Translations under genes and position numbers: made by a program
Assembly (NCBI RefSeq): GCF_050624435.1
Contig: NC_134530.1
Span: 143,074,721 to 143,138,720 of the forward strand
Direction of reading: 5' to 3'
DNA: 64,000 nucleotides
DNA from: Tenrec ecaudatus
Taxonomy: Eukaryota; Chordata; Mammalia; Afrosoricida; Tenrecidae
Shown: positions 34,543 through 44,940 of the stretch, one piece after another
Position numbering within the stretch: the first letter of the stretch is position 1
How the letters are laid out: every line of letters starts with the position of its first letter
The notes under the pieces: generated by a model
Databases searched by the model: none
What the model was told of the DNA's origin: nothing
What the model saw: the letters and a program-made list of their open reading frames with translations, nothing else

Positions 34543-35161
34543 GTGACCGATTCTGTAAACAACAAAGCCATACTTCAGGGGAGTCTGACTGCTTCTATTT
34601 CTCTTTCTGCTTCATGGTGCCTGGTCTAATGACATTGGATTGATCTAGCTCTGTCCCTGTGAGTCTGTTTCTTCTGGAAGAGGGGATGACAGTCTTGGCC
34701 TGGCGGGGATGTTGGGAGGACCGATGAGAGATTAGCACGCAGACCCTTAAGAAGAGTGTGTTTTCCTAGCTGCCCATCGAGGCACCAAGCCCTCACCGCT
34801 GGTGGCCTGCCGGGTCGTGTGGGCTCCATTTCTCCTCTCCTCTCAGGCTCCTCCCTGAGAGGCTCTAATTAGCGTTTGTAGTGTGCCTGGGCACCCTAGC
34901 TAAGAAAGCATCATTTACATGCACGGTGCCGTAATCTTTTGAGCAGGTAATTATTTCCGGTCCTCATTGTACTGAGCTCCCCTGTCTGAGAAGACTGCAT
35001 TGCTGGCCAGGGTGCAGGAAGACACCCTCGCCTGGGTGTTGTGAGTCTTCATTAAGTATTGTTTATGAAGCCTATGCAAGCCCATCATAAAAGGGTAGAT
35101 GCTGAATATTGTTTACCTTTTGTGTGGAGGTCACTTCCGGTGTTTTAACACAGCAGCTAAT
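34543..35161. other. Unassigned intergenic sequence
   Basis: No gene or repeat is recognised. Confidence 0.45.
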
Positions 35162-35310
35162 AAAACCCGTGGGCAAAGAGTTGGCTCTGACTCGGAGCAG
35201 GCCTGCTGCATAAGAGGTCAAAGGCTGTGAACCTGGAGCCGCCAGTAATTCAAACTACCTCTCTTTCAGTTGGCTGCCAAGTACTTCACCTCTGTACCAC
35301 AGGGCTCCTC
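35162..35310 (-). repeat. AfroSINE, antisense, partial
   Basis: It retains the inverted head (ccacagggctcctc) and a reduced middle. Confidence 0.7.
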
Positions 35311-35524
35311 GGGTGGAGGGAAGCTACAAGGCTGCCCTGGAAAGGACTGTGTGCTTTGGACAAGAAAAAAGGCCAGCACAATGTTGGCAGTCAGATTTTT
35401 CCACAACAGAACAATTTAAAGCAGATTTGTATTTTAAATCCTTATCTTCTATAAAACTGTACAGATGGATGAATAAACGAAAATTTGGAAATAGTGAGGA
35501 TACTTTAGAAAAGAGTTATGATTA

Positions 35525-35560
35525 TTTTTTAAACACTAAGTGCCAGGCACTGTTCTAAGT
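35525..35560 (-). repeat. MIR scrap, antisense
   Basis: Only the motif aagtgccaggcactgttcta remains. Confidence 0.55.
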
Positions 35561-35639
35561 GGGTTTTTTCCCCCTCTTTCACATGCAGTAGAACAAAAGT
35601 AGAGGTAAAATAGAGGTAATCTAATTTTCACATTTATTG

Positions 35640-35832
35640 ACAGGTCATCGCTCTCGGTATAGGAGCAATGCTGGGTAAGTATTGGAACACTGAAGGTTGG
35701 GGGATCAAACCCAACAGCCGCTCCAGAGCGAGAGATGAGACTGTCAGCTTCCATAAATATTTGCAAAGCCTTGGAAACTCTTGCTAAGAGAAGAGTTGGA
35801 ATTGACTTGATGGCCATGGGTGGCATATGGGT
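35640..35832 (+). repeat. AfroSINE, sense, diverged
   Basis: The body (aaggttgggggatcaaaccc, ccttggaaactcttgctaag, attgacttgatggccatggg) is clear. The head is eroded. Confidence 0.7.
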
Positions 35833-36085
35833 AGGAACTATCTGTATGTTTCCCAATAAAAGGGTAAGGAAACAAATATTGGACTGTTACTATGACCCTT
35901 AGCCCCCTGTCAGTTCTGGAATTGAACTCACACCACCACCACCACATCACCACCACCACACCACCACCACCACACCACCTCCTTGCTCATTTTACAGCCA
36001 AACAATAGACAAGTCTATAAGGAGAACAATGATGTCACTCGAGATCAAAAGGGCAACATTCATCCAAGAACAAATTTCAGAAGGG
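35833..36085 (+). repeat. Unclassified repeat, copy 1
   Basis: It is alignable by eye with 38215-38450: actatctgtatgtttc, then caattctggaa(t)tgaactcacacc, then tcactcgagatcaaaagggc, then aacaaatttcagaagggt. It contains a CCA-type microsatellite (35929-35978) where copy 2 has caccccaaccccac. Its family is unknown to me. Confidence 0.6.
35929..35978. repeat. (CCA)n microsatellite
   Basis: About 50 bp of CCA repeats with a few interruptions lie inside the unclassified repeat. Confidence 0.9.
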
Positions 36086-37365
36086 TGGTTGTTAGGTGCT
36101 ATCAAATAGGTTCTCATTCCTAGCAAGCCCTTGTTCTGTACAGCAGAACAAAACACCGCCAGTCCTGTGCCATCTTTATAAATGTTCTTATGTTTGAGCC
36201 CATTGTTGCAGCCACCGTGTCAACTCTTTTTCACTGCCCTTCTACTTTACCAAGCATGATGTCCTTCTCCAGGAACTGGTCTCTGGACATGACCAAAGTA
36301 TGAGACTAAGTCTTGCCATCTTTGTCTCTAAGGAAGATTCTGGCTGTGTTTCTTTCAAGACATTGATTCTTTTGACAGTCCATTAATAACTGGAATTTGA
36401 AAGGTACAAAGTAAGACTCTAAGCAAATTGGAAATTGTCAAAAATTAAATAGAACCCATAAAGATTGATATTCTAAGTGTTGGTGAACTGAAATAGACTG
36501 ATATCAGCCATTTTGAACACAAAAACATATATGGTTTACTATGGCGGGAATGACAGATTCAAGAGGAATGGTGGCACATTTGTCATCAGAAAGGACATTT
36601 CCAGATATATTTTGAAATACAGTGCTGTGTGTGACAGGATATCTATCTGCATACAAGGAAATCAATCAATACATTATTCAAATTTATGCATCAGCTACTA
36701 AAGTTAGTGATGGAGAAATTGAAGAATTCTACCAACGTCTTTAGTCTGAAAATAATCAAAATGCAATCAGCGTGCATTGATAATTATTGGCACCTGGAAT
36801 GCAAAAGTTAGAAACAAACAGGAAGGACCCAGCAAACCTAACTCACTGCCATCAAGTCAATGCTGATCATAAGAAAGGATAAACAACTCCTGTGAATTTC
36901 CAAGACTGTGACTCTTTATGGGAACAGAAAACCCCATCGTTCTCCCTGGGAGTGCCTGGTAGTTTTGAACTGCTGACCTTGCAGCTAGCAGCCCCACACA
37001 TAATCACTATAACACCAGGGATTCTAGAAGAAGGACCAGTAATTGGGTAATATGGTTTTGATAAAAGAAATGAAGCTGGAGATTGAATGATAGAATTTTG
37101 CAAGACCAAATACTTCTTCCATAAATTGAAATTTCAACAGCACAAATGAAGACTATACACATGAACTTCTCCAGATGGAATGCACAGAAATGAAACTGAT
37201 TACATCAGTGAGACGAGAGGATGGAAAAGCTCAATGTCAGCAGCTGAAACCAGACCAGGGGCTGACTGCAGAATAAACCACCAATTGCCCATATGCAAAT
37301 TCAGGTTGAAGCTGAAGAAAATTAAAAGAAGTCCATGAGAGCCAAAGTACAACCTTGAGTTCAGA
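36086..37365. mobile_element. RTE LINE with inverted 5' part
   Basis: 36086-36387 is an antisense RTE 3' end (ggttgttaggtgctatcaaa, taccaagcatgatgtccttc). At about 36388 the sequence switches to sense RTE ORF start: aattggaaattgtcaaaaat, agattgatattctaagtgtt, then the apurinic-type endonuclease region with attggcacctggaatgcaaa (the DWNAKV box, degenerate). It continues after an AfroSINE insertion (36838-37025) to gagagccaaagtacaacctt at about 37365. It is dead, with many stops. Confidence 0.75.
36838..37025 (-). repeat. AfroSINE, antisense, inside the RTE
   Basis: It is full length: actcactgccatcaagtcaa to acaccagggattct. It interrupts RTE endonuclease-region sequence on both sides. Confidence 0.85.
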
Positions 37366-37629
37366 AGGATCAGGAAAGGAGAATGGAATTGGGGAATTAT
37401 AGGAAGGAAGTGGGATAAGTAATGTTACATTATGGGGAATGCAATGACCTGAAACAAAATGGGTTGGGATTGTTGAAAGGAAAATGGATTTACTCTATAA
37501 TCCTTCACACAATTCACACACTTGCTACTAGGGTCTCAGTTTGCATATTCCAACTGAAACGTGATTGAACATCTCTGAAATTTGTGGATGACTGCAGACA
37601 AATTCTCTCAGCATTTGTTTTCGTCTCCG
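37366..37629. other. Unassigned sequence
   Basis: Nothing is recognised; the left part may be decayed RTE. Confidence 0.4.
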
Positions 37630-38200
37630 TAGGGTGTCTTCAAAATAAGAGGGCCAATGGACACAGTGGTTTCTGAGAAAATCTGCGGGGCCAGTTGGAT
37701 TCAAGGGAGAGATTCAAGACTTAGGAGGTTATGGTGACTGTCTTTAGAGATTCCCAAGGGGAAACCTTGATAATTTTTCTCAAAGGACACAGGGCCATCA
37801 CTGGGGGCTTATTATGCAGACGTTTTAAGAAAATGGAAAACTGCATTAGTGAGAAGGAGGCCAGGAAATTGCACCAAGAAATCCCCCCTCCCCTCTCAAT
37901 CCTGACAATACGCCTGCACATTCTTCAAGGGTAGCAGTCTTTCCTACAAGACTTTCACTGGGAAACCTTACCCCATCCATCCTACAGGCTGGGACTTGAC
38001 CCTTCAGACTAATTTTGTTCCCCAAACTCAAAGACTATTGAAAAGGAATACACTTTGCCCAAACCGCCATTTTGATGTGGAGTCGATGGAGAGTGCAGAA
38101 TTCTTCTGGGATGAGTCGGAGAGATGGAAGCATACTGTGCAGACTTTGTTGGAGGATACGTCAAGAAACAATCACTTCATATTTTGATCCTTTTGTTTAA
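37630..38200 (+). mobile_element. Mariner-like DNA transposon remnant, sense
   Basis: The plus-strand reading shows eroded C-terminal transposase motifs in order: DNTPAHSS (from tgacaatacgcctgcacatt, near 37904), then LFPKLKDY and KGIHF (near 38020-38060), as in Tc1/mariner transposases carrying DNAPAH and FPKLK signatures. A stop separates the last two and the DLAPSD box is not preserved. The end near 38195 (tttgtttaataaag) resembles a mariner 3' UTR. Confidence 0.7.
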
Positions 38201-38214
38201 TAAAGATTTCTATG

Positions 38215-38450
38215 ATGTTGAGTGGGGACTATCTGTATGTTTCTAAAGAAAGCGCCCATGAAAAGTATGGTACCGTGACTCTGACTCTCAACTACCCTTC
38301 AATTCTGGAATGGAGCTCACACCCCAACCCCACTGTCATGCCCTTGCTCAATTTCCAGTCACATAATCGGCAGGGCTATAAGGGGAACCACCACACCGCC
38401 TGGAATCAAAGGGGCAACATTTACCCAGGGACACATTTCAGCAGGGTTGG
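38215..38450 (+). repeat. Unclassified repeat, copy 2
   Basis: It is homologous to 35833-36085 (see that entry) with roughly two-thirds identity by eye. It follows the mariner remnant directly, while copy 1 follows an AfroSINE, so the repeat does not simply belong to either neighbour. Confidence 0.6.
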
Positions 38451-38564
38451 TGCTGTAGCAGTACATTTGTTTGTACTTCCCCACCCCCATCACTGGTTTT
38501 TCAGGATTGTTCACATTGCAGCGAGGGAGAAGGAAGGCTGATAGAGCCTAAGGACACAGTAATG

Positions 38565-38770
38565 CTAACGTTGATTAGATATCTTCCATGTGCCAGATAT
38601 TGGGCTAACGACTTCAGATGCATGATCTTACTTGACCCCACAGAAACATTCGTGACAGACCTGTCGTCATCATGTTACTAGGATGAACTAAGACTCAGAG
38701 ACGTTAAGCAACTTGTCCAAAGTTGCGAAACTGGAAGGTAGCAGCCAGGATTCAAACCCCTGTTCATTCA
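38565..38770 (-). repeat. MIR, antisense
   Basis: It is a nearly full MIR: tatcttccatgtgccagata, agactcagagacgttaagca, caggattcaaacccctgttc. Confidence 0.85.
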
Positions 38771-39029
38771 TCCTCAGAGGGCAAGCACACGTGCACTACC
38801 ACACACTCTTTCTCTGGACGTGTTCTCTTTAGGGAAGGCGTTTCCTCTTGCCAATCCGCAGGACACTCATTCATCCTGAGGGGACGGGGCTAGGACATCT
38901 CCAACAGCTTTTCAGCTCAATCTTGAATGACCCTTGGGTTCTTCCATTTTTTCTCTACCTCAATGACTACAGAAAAGACTCTTGGCAAAGGAATTATGAA
39001 CATATCTATGATATGGTAAAGAGCAGATA

Positions 39030-40990
39030 AGGAACTGTGTGCTGCAGAGAATGACACTAGACCTTCTGGTGGGGAAAGGAACCCACCTACCACACCTAGA
39101 TGGAAGCAAACCAAGAAGCAAAAAGAGAAAGGGGCAGTCGGCCTCGACTCCATGGGGGCTCCCCAAGCCCAGAGGATGTGGTCCCTGTATGGAGCTGCTG
39201 AGGCACAGAGACACTGTGGGACGACCAACAGCTCAAGACACATTGTCCCCTAACTGCACCATATGGAGACGAGACGATAATGGGGGCACATGGCGGAAGA
39301 CAGTGTGGAAATGGAGCATAACAGACCAGCAATTGGAGTAAAGCCCATCCACTGAGCCCCTGAGGAGCCCCAAGAATGGACTTCGGGCGAGGAGGGGCAG
39401 CCCCCAGATCTCCCTCAGGACCAGCAGGAGGGTCTCACGGGGACCAGCAAACAGACCTGAGCCTATGTAGGGTTTTTTGTTTTGTTTTTCTTTCTTTTCC
39501 CTCATCTTTTTCTCTTTCCTTTTCTTTCTTCAACCATGTTTTCTTATTTTTCGGACTAGGACATTGATGGTTTGCCTAATTATATGGGTTGGACCATGGA
39601 AGGAAAGCCTGGGGAGAAGGCAATGGGGCCAATGGCCCCAGAAGGTAGAGGGGAAAGAAGGAGGTGGGGAGAAGGGTGTGGTGAGCAGACAGCATCACAG
39701 ACAGGGGAACAACTAGGGAAGCGGATCCAGCATCCAGGAGAGGTTGGAGATCCTGCGAGTATTAGAGCAACACCAAGCTAGTGGAGAGGAAGCACTAAGA
39801 GGTGGAAGAAGGTGGGCAGCGATGGTGGGGCAGGAGGAGGCAAAAGGAAACAGAAACAACCTCTAGGAAGCAAAGGCATAGACAGGGAGATTAACAGAGG
39901 TGTGCACGTATGCTAATACATTGATCCACAACAACAGTGGTATTGGCCCAGGTACATATATTTCTAAGGCAATACACTGAAGCTGCAGATGGACCTTGGG
40001 CCTTGGCTCATCCCTTCTCTCAATACAAGAACACTTTGTTCTAACAAATTGGCATTCTGTGATGCTCACCACCCCTCTCTACATGATTGATCACTGAAGA
40101 CAAAATGGGTTCATAAGCAGATGTGATAAAGACAGAGAATGGTGCCCAGCTATTAAAAGATATAGTATCTGGGGTCTTAAAGGCTTGACATTAAACAAGT
40201 GGCCATCCAACAGTGAAGCAACAAGCCCACATGGAAGAAGCACACCAGTCAGTGTGATCGTGAGGTATCATCGAGACTGGGCAATGGGCATCAGAAGATT
40301 CACAACAAACAGTAAACAAACAAACAAAAATGCAGTGGTGAGAATGGAGGGGGTTTGGAGCGGAGACCCAAAGTCCATCTCTGGACAATGGAACATCCTC
40401 CCACAGAGAGGTCGCAGGGAGGGAGGGAGGGAGTCAATCAGGGTGCAGTAGAGCACCAATAAGTCACAAAATATATCTCCGTTCCCTGGAGGCCTCCTCA
40501 CACTTACCCCCCCACACACCCCGCTATCACTACCTCAGTGTCACTTCCCAATCTAGACTAGATGAGAGCATGTACATAGGTGTATGCAAGAGATAAAACT
40601 CACAACACATGGAACCCAGGAAAAGGAATAGAGATACCAAAAGGGTAGGGGGAAGGCGGGGAGAGGTGGGGAGGGAGGGGGACACCAATCTCCATGAATG
40701 GCACATACCACACACCCCCAGCCAGGGGGAAGAACAGCAGAAACCAGAGGGGAAGGGAGACAGCGGTCGGCGTGAGATTTGAAAATAATTAACAATCTAC
40801 AATCTATCTAGGAGCCATGAGGGTTGCAGATGGGGGAGGAGAGAGGGAAAAAAGGAGCTGATCCCAAGGGCTCAATGGAAAGTAAATGTCTAGAAAAGAA
40901 CGATGGAATATATGTACGAATGTGTCGGATACAATTGATGTATGGTTTGTAACAAGAGTTGTAAGAGCCCCCAATAAAATGATTTTTTAA
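39030..40990 (+). mobile_element. L1 3' UTR, long, sense
   Basis: Non-coding L1 3' UTR runs from about 39030 (agagaatgacactagacctt) through a T-rich patch (39475-39560) and the block cacatggaagaagcacacca to the terminal ccccaataaaatgatttttt at 40990. It is about 2 kb and an older variant than the copy at 13007. The left boundary is uncertain. Confidence 0.75.
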
Positions 40991-41157
40991 AAGAGAGAGA
41001 GAGTGTGGATAAGCACAAGGAACATCTAGAGCTGAGGCTGTGCAAGTGAGTGAGAAAAACGAGGAATGAGAGAGATTAAAGACCATTAACCTAGCCACAT
41101 GTAGAAAAAAATTAATTAAAAGCTGAGATACTTATTAATTGATGCCAAGGGATCATT

Positions 41158-41325
41158 AAGGAGCCCAGGTGGTGTAATGGTTACATGCTGGGCTGCTAAC
41201 TGCAAGGCCAGCAGTTCTAAACCACCAGTGACTGGCTGACTTCTCCGGAGAAAGAGGTGCAGTCCCACCCTGTCTGTCGGGGGTCACTGTGAGTTGGCAT
41301 TGACTTGATGGCAGGGACTGAATGG
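41158..41325 (+). repeat. AfroSINE, sense
   Basis: The head aaggagcccaggtggtgtaa and the tgacttgatggcaggg tail are clear; the body is slightly short. Confidence 0.85.
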
Positions 41326-41741
41326 ATCGTGGAAGAGTGCTTTCCCTCCCCTGATTAAGGGACTCCAGCCTTCCCAGGAGGGGACATCTTTTCCTCTGAG
41401 TGTAAAATGAGGTGGCTTTGCACAAGAACCAGAAGACTCTCATGGGGCTGCGGGCATCTGTGTGTGTGTGTGTGGGGGGGGCATATGCACACACCGGCTG
41501 AGGTCAAGCGAAAGACAGAGATGGAAACCGTGCAGTTACCCAGCTCAAGACTTCAGCACATCTATCCATTTCCAGCACATGCTTTTTCTACATACAGCAC
41601 AAAATGTCCCAAGAGTGGATTTGGCCCACGGTGGTTTTGAGTTGCTGACCTTGAGTTAAGCCAACTAACGTGGAACCCACCCCCAGAGTGCTTGTTTCTC
41701 ACGAAAGGAAACTCAGAGTGGCTCTTGTGCTCGAAACTTTC
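41326..41741. other. Unassigned sequence with a GT microsatellite
   Basis: tgtgtgtgtgtgtgtgg at about 41459-41475 is the only low-complexity run. No gene is seen. Confidence 0.45.
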
Positions 41742-41908
41742 AGCTCACCGCCATCGAGTGGATTCCAACTCATAGCGACGCCGTGGGACAGAGGAGAACT
41801 GCCCTGTGCATTTCTGAGATGCTCACTCGTGCCGGCCGTAGAAAGCCTCATCTTTCTCCTGGTGGTTCCGAACTGCTGACCTTCCCTGGTAGCCAGTGCT
41901 CCTAGGCC
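41742..41908 (-). repeat. AfroSINE, antisense
   Basis: It runs from ccgccatcgagtggattcca to gccagtgctcctagg and is well preserved. Confidence 0.85.
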
Positions 41909-42077
41909 CATCGCCCTGCCTTCCAGAAAGGTCTGCATGGTCTCGATGCCGCCCTCGTGTCGTCTCTCTCACTTCACTCAGCCACTCGGGCCTTCTTTCA
42001 GTTTCTCAACCCCGTACGGTTGTCCTCGCCCTGAAGATTTATCTTCACTTTTCCCTGAGAGGTTTTGTACTTCTCGC

Positions 42078-42248
42078 TGGTTGCACAGTGGTTAGACCTT
42101 GCTAACCACAAGGTCTGCAATTCTGAACCACCAGCTGCTACACACACACACACACACGCGCGCGCGCACGCCAGCTTCTACTCTGCTAAGTAGTTACAGG
42201 CTGGGTGGCTGTGGGTCGGTGTCAACTCGGTGGCAGTGACCGGTTTGA
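42078..42248 (+). repeat. AfroSINE, sense, with CA/CG microsatellite inside
   Basis: The body is interrupted at 42140-42170 by acacacacac followed by gcgcgcgcgc. The tail gtgtcaactcggtggcagtg follows. Confidence 0.8.
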
Positions 42249-42398
42249 ATGCGATTTTTTTCTGACTTTGATCCGTTTAAATGCTAGATTCTCATCACTT
42301 TCATTATCTTGACCGTCAGTCAGGTATGTAGTCCTCACACCACTCTATTTGAACGCTGCGTAATACAGGTCTGAAGCTCAGATTGCTCTTATTTTTAT

Positions 42399-42858
42399 TA
42401 AGCTGTGTTAGGCTGGGTTGACTAGAGAAACAAATTCAGTGACACTCATGTATGTGCAAGAGAGCTTTATATAAAAAGTAATTATATATGAAGCAAACAT
42501 CCCAGCTACTACAGAGCAAGTCCATAAGTCCGATACTAGTCCATAAATGTCTCTTCCGATTCATGTGGTCATATGCAATGATGCAGAATGCAAGAAGATC
42601 ACTGGCTGGTGGGTACAAAGTCTTGTGGATCCTATGGCAGTGGACACTTCTCCGAGCTCATGCAGGTCTCAGTGTGTCTTGTCAGCAGGAAAGTGAAGGT
42701 GAGGGTGGTGTGTGTGGAAACTGGCCTCCAGAGGGCCATATATCTCTGTGGCACCTCCAAAGGAGATCACCAGGCTGAGACCTGATCAATAAGCTAAACT
42801 CCACCCACATCCTCTTACAGGTTCCATGTTGGCACAAAAAACGAATGATCAACTAAGC
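42399..42858 (-). mobile_element. Solo LTR fossil, class III-like, with 5-bp target duplication
   Basis: The LTR is 42404-42853 (begins tgtgttaggctgggttgact). It is bounded by taagc at 42399-42403 and 42854-42858. It belongs to the same family as 18013 and 26295 and has no internal region. Confidence 0.78.
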
Positions 42859-42884
42859 AGAAGTTGGGGTCTGTTCCTCGCTGT

Positions 42885-42950
42885 ATTCTAAGCACGTAGA
42901 ACAGTTTCTGAACCGTAGCAGGCACCCAGGAAGTATGTGCTGAATACTGT
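42885..42950 (+). repeat. MIR fragment, sense
   Basis: The text taagcacgtagaacagtttc then gtagcaggcacccaggaagt matches the MIR 3' part. Confidence 0.55.
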
Positions 42951-42959
42951 AATTAATGG

Positions 42960-43510
42960 GCTAAAGCTGAGGGGCAAAAAGAGCTCCATGCTTTCAACCT
43001 CATCAGAGAGAACTCTCAAGGCTAAGGACCTAAGGACACTTAGGTTTAGAAGAATGTCCTGTGTGCTCAGAAGAATGTGAGGCAGCAGGAACGAGGGAGG
43101 ACAGTGGAGGTGGACAGGGCTGAGATAACAGGGCTTTGGAATTTGAATTTTATTTTCAATCAAATGGGACGTCACTAAAGGGTTTCAAATGAAAGAGTGG
43201 CATAATGTGATTTATGTCTTTGAAGAGGTAATTCCAACTTAAGTGGTATTACACACGTCCCATGTACAAAATAATTGGGAAGATGAAATAATTATTATGA
43301 AGGCTAGGAGAAGAGAAAACTGGCAGAGGGAAGAAGGGAGGGTGATCATTGATTTTGGACATGGTGAATTTGATATACTGGACCTCCTCTGTCGTTTTCA
43401 TATCAAAGTCAAAAAGAATTTATGAGGAAGAAGGCATTACAATACCTACCACTGAAATAACACAAGCAGCTACTTCAGTAGTTGTTATAAGAGAACTTAA
43501 AAAAAAGAAA
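42960..43510. other. Unassigned intergenic sequence
   Basis: Nothing is recognised. The right end is the A-rich tail of the next SINE. Confidence 0.45.
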
Positions 43511-43906
43511 CCAACCTCACTGCCATCGACTCAACCCAAGAGGACAGGGAAAAACTGTCCCTGTAGGTTTCCAAGCCTGTATGTAACTCTTTACAGCAGT
43601 GGTTCTCACCCTTCCTCGTGCTGTGATCCTTTCACACAGTTCCTCATGTGGTGGTGACCCCCCAACCAGAGCATTATTTTCGTTGCTACTTCATCACTGT
43701 CATTTTGCTACTGTTATCAATCAGGTGACCTCTGTGAAAGGGTCATTTGACCCCCAAATGGGTCTTGGCCCACAGGTTGAGAACCACTGTTTTATAGCAA
43801 TAGAAAGGCCTGTCTTTCTTCCAAAGAATGGCTTGTGGTTTTGAAATAATGACCGTGCACTTAGGAGCCCATTGCCAACCCATTACACACCACACCGGGG
43901 CTCCTT
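43511..43906 (-). repeat. AfroSINE, antisense, split by a SPIN element
   Basis: The SINE runs from cactgccatcgactcaaccc to cgtaactcttta-type sequence at 43596, resumes at 43798 (caatagaaaggcctgtcttt) and ends at the inverted head (ccggggctccttt). The DNA transposon lies between. Confidence 0.85.
43589..43797. mobile_element. SPIN-type hAT element (non-autonomous)
   Basis: The element is 43597-43789 (193 bp). It starts cagtggttctcacccttc and ends aggttgagaaccactg, terminal inverted repeats of the SPIN/hAT-Charlie type. The flanking octamers are ctttacag (43589-43596) and ttttatag (43790-43797), a hAT 8-bp duplication with two later changes. Internal text (gtgaaagggtcatttgaccc) matches rodent and tenrec SPIN-like elements. 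It has no coding capacity. Confidence 0.88.
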
Positions 43907-43952
43907 TGTCTATAAGAACCTGGCATTAAAGGTGGCGGTTGACAATGGCAAT

Positions 43953-44220
43953 AACCAAACCCACTGCCCTCCAATCAATTCCTACTCACAGTCACCCTGG
44001 AGGACAGGGTAGAACTGCCCCACCGGGTTTCAGGGTTTGAACCGCCAACCTTTTGGTTAGCAGGCACATGATCTACCAGCTTCCCTGCCAACCCATTGCC
44101 ATTGAATCAATTTTGATTCACATCAACCTGGAAAGACAGAGTAGAAACATAGGATTTTCAAGGCTGTAGATCTTTCTGGGAGCAGACTGCCACATTGTAA
44201 TACACCACCAGGTTCCTTAC
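43953..44220 (-). repeat. Two AfroSINEs in tandem, antisense
   Basis: The units are about 43953-44085 and 44088-44220, each starting with a cccactgcc/cccattgcc tail and ending near the inverted head. Both are shortened, and their left arms resemble each other closely. Confidence 0.75.
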
Positions 44221-44227
44221 TAATAAC

Positions 44228-44652
44228 AGTGCTCCCTGCCCTCTAGTCAACTCCAAATCACAGCAAGCCTACAGGACAGAGTAGATACAGCCGTTCCTTT
44301 GGGTTTACAACAGTGTGCCTCTGTATAAACAAAATGGAAAAAGTCCATGTTACTAGGAGCGGGCAGCCCTGGAAAAGGACATCGTGCTTGTTAGAAGGTC
44401 ATTGACAGAGAAAGATCCTCAAGGAGATGTATTGACATGGTAGCTGCATCCTGAGAATGGCGCAGGCCTGGACAGTTCTCTTCTGCTGTGCATAGCGTTA
44501 CTGTGAGTCAGAACTGACTCAATGGTGCCTACTAACAAGAACAACAAATCACAAATCCTCATCTTTCCCCATCCGAGCAGCTGCTGAGTTCCAACCACTC
44601 ACCTGTGGTTAGAGTTCCAACATAAAACTCACTATGTCACCAGAGCACCTTG
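44228..44652 (-). repeat. AfroSINE, antisense, split by an RTE tail
   Basis: The left arm is 44228-44330 (ctgccctctagtcaactcca). The right arm resumes at about 44555 (cctcatctttccccatccga) and ends atgtcaccagagcacctt. Confidence 0.75.
44333..44552 (+). mobile_element. RTE LINE 3' tail inserted in an AfroSINE
   Basis: It reads aaaaggacatcgtgcttgtt, gagaatggcgcaggcctgga, tgtgagtcagaactgactca, ending aacaagaacaacaaatc. It is 5'-truncated to about 220 bp. Confidence 0.8.
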
Positions 44653-44654
44653 AT

Positions 44655-44760
44655 ACCTTTTATTGAACAGTTTTTATGTGCCAGACACTATTGAACGAAA
44701 CTTTCTTTGCTGAAGCATGACAACAACCCTTATTAGAAGAGAGTTTATTAACTGCTTTAG
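44655..44760 (-). repeat. MIR fragment, antisense
   Basis: The motif tttttatgtgccagacacta is diagnostic. Confidence 0.6.
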
Positions 44761-44940
44761 AGTAGAAGCAAATGAGGCAAAAAAGGTAGACAACTCACAT
44801 AAGGAACTCAAACTGAGCTCTAGTTGGATGTCAAAGATGATAGTTACTGCTTTGCTCTAACTCCTTTCCAGAGAGAGGCCTGGGGAGGGGTAGATGTTGT
44901 GGTTCTTATTCAGCAAAATATTGGAACGAGAGTTTTCTTA

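Noticed and set aside
35929-35978. Poly-His coding run suggested by the CCA tract
   Set aside because: It is a microsatellite inside a repeat, without an open frame on either side.
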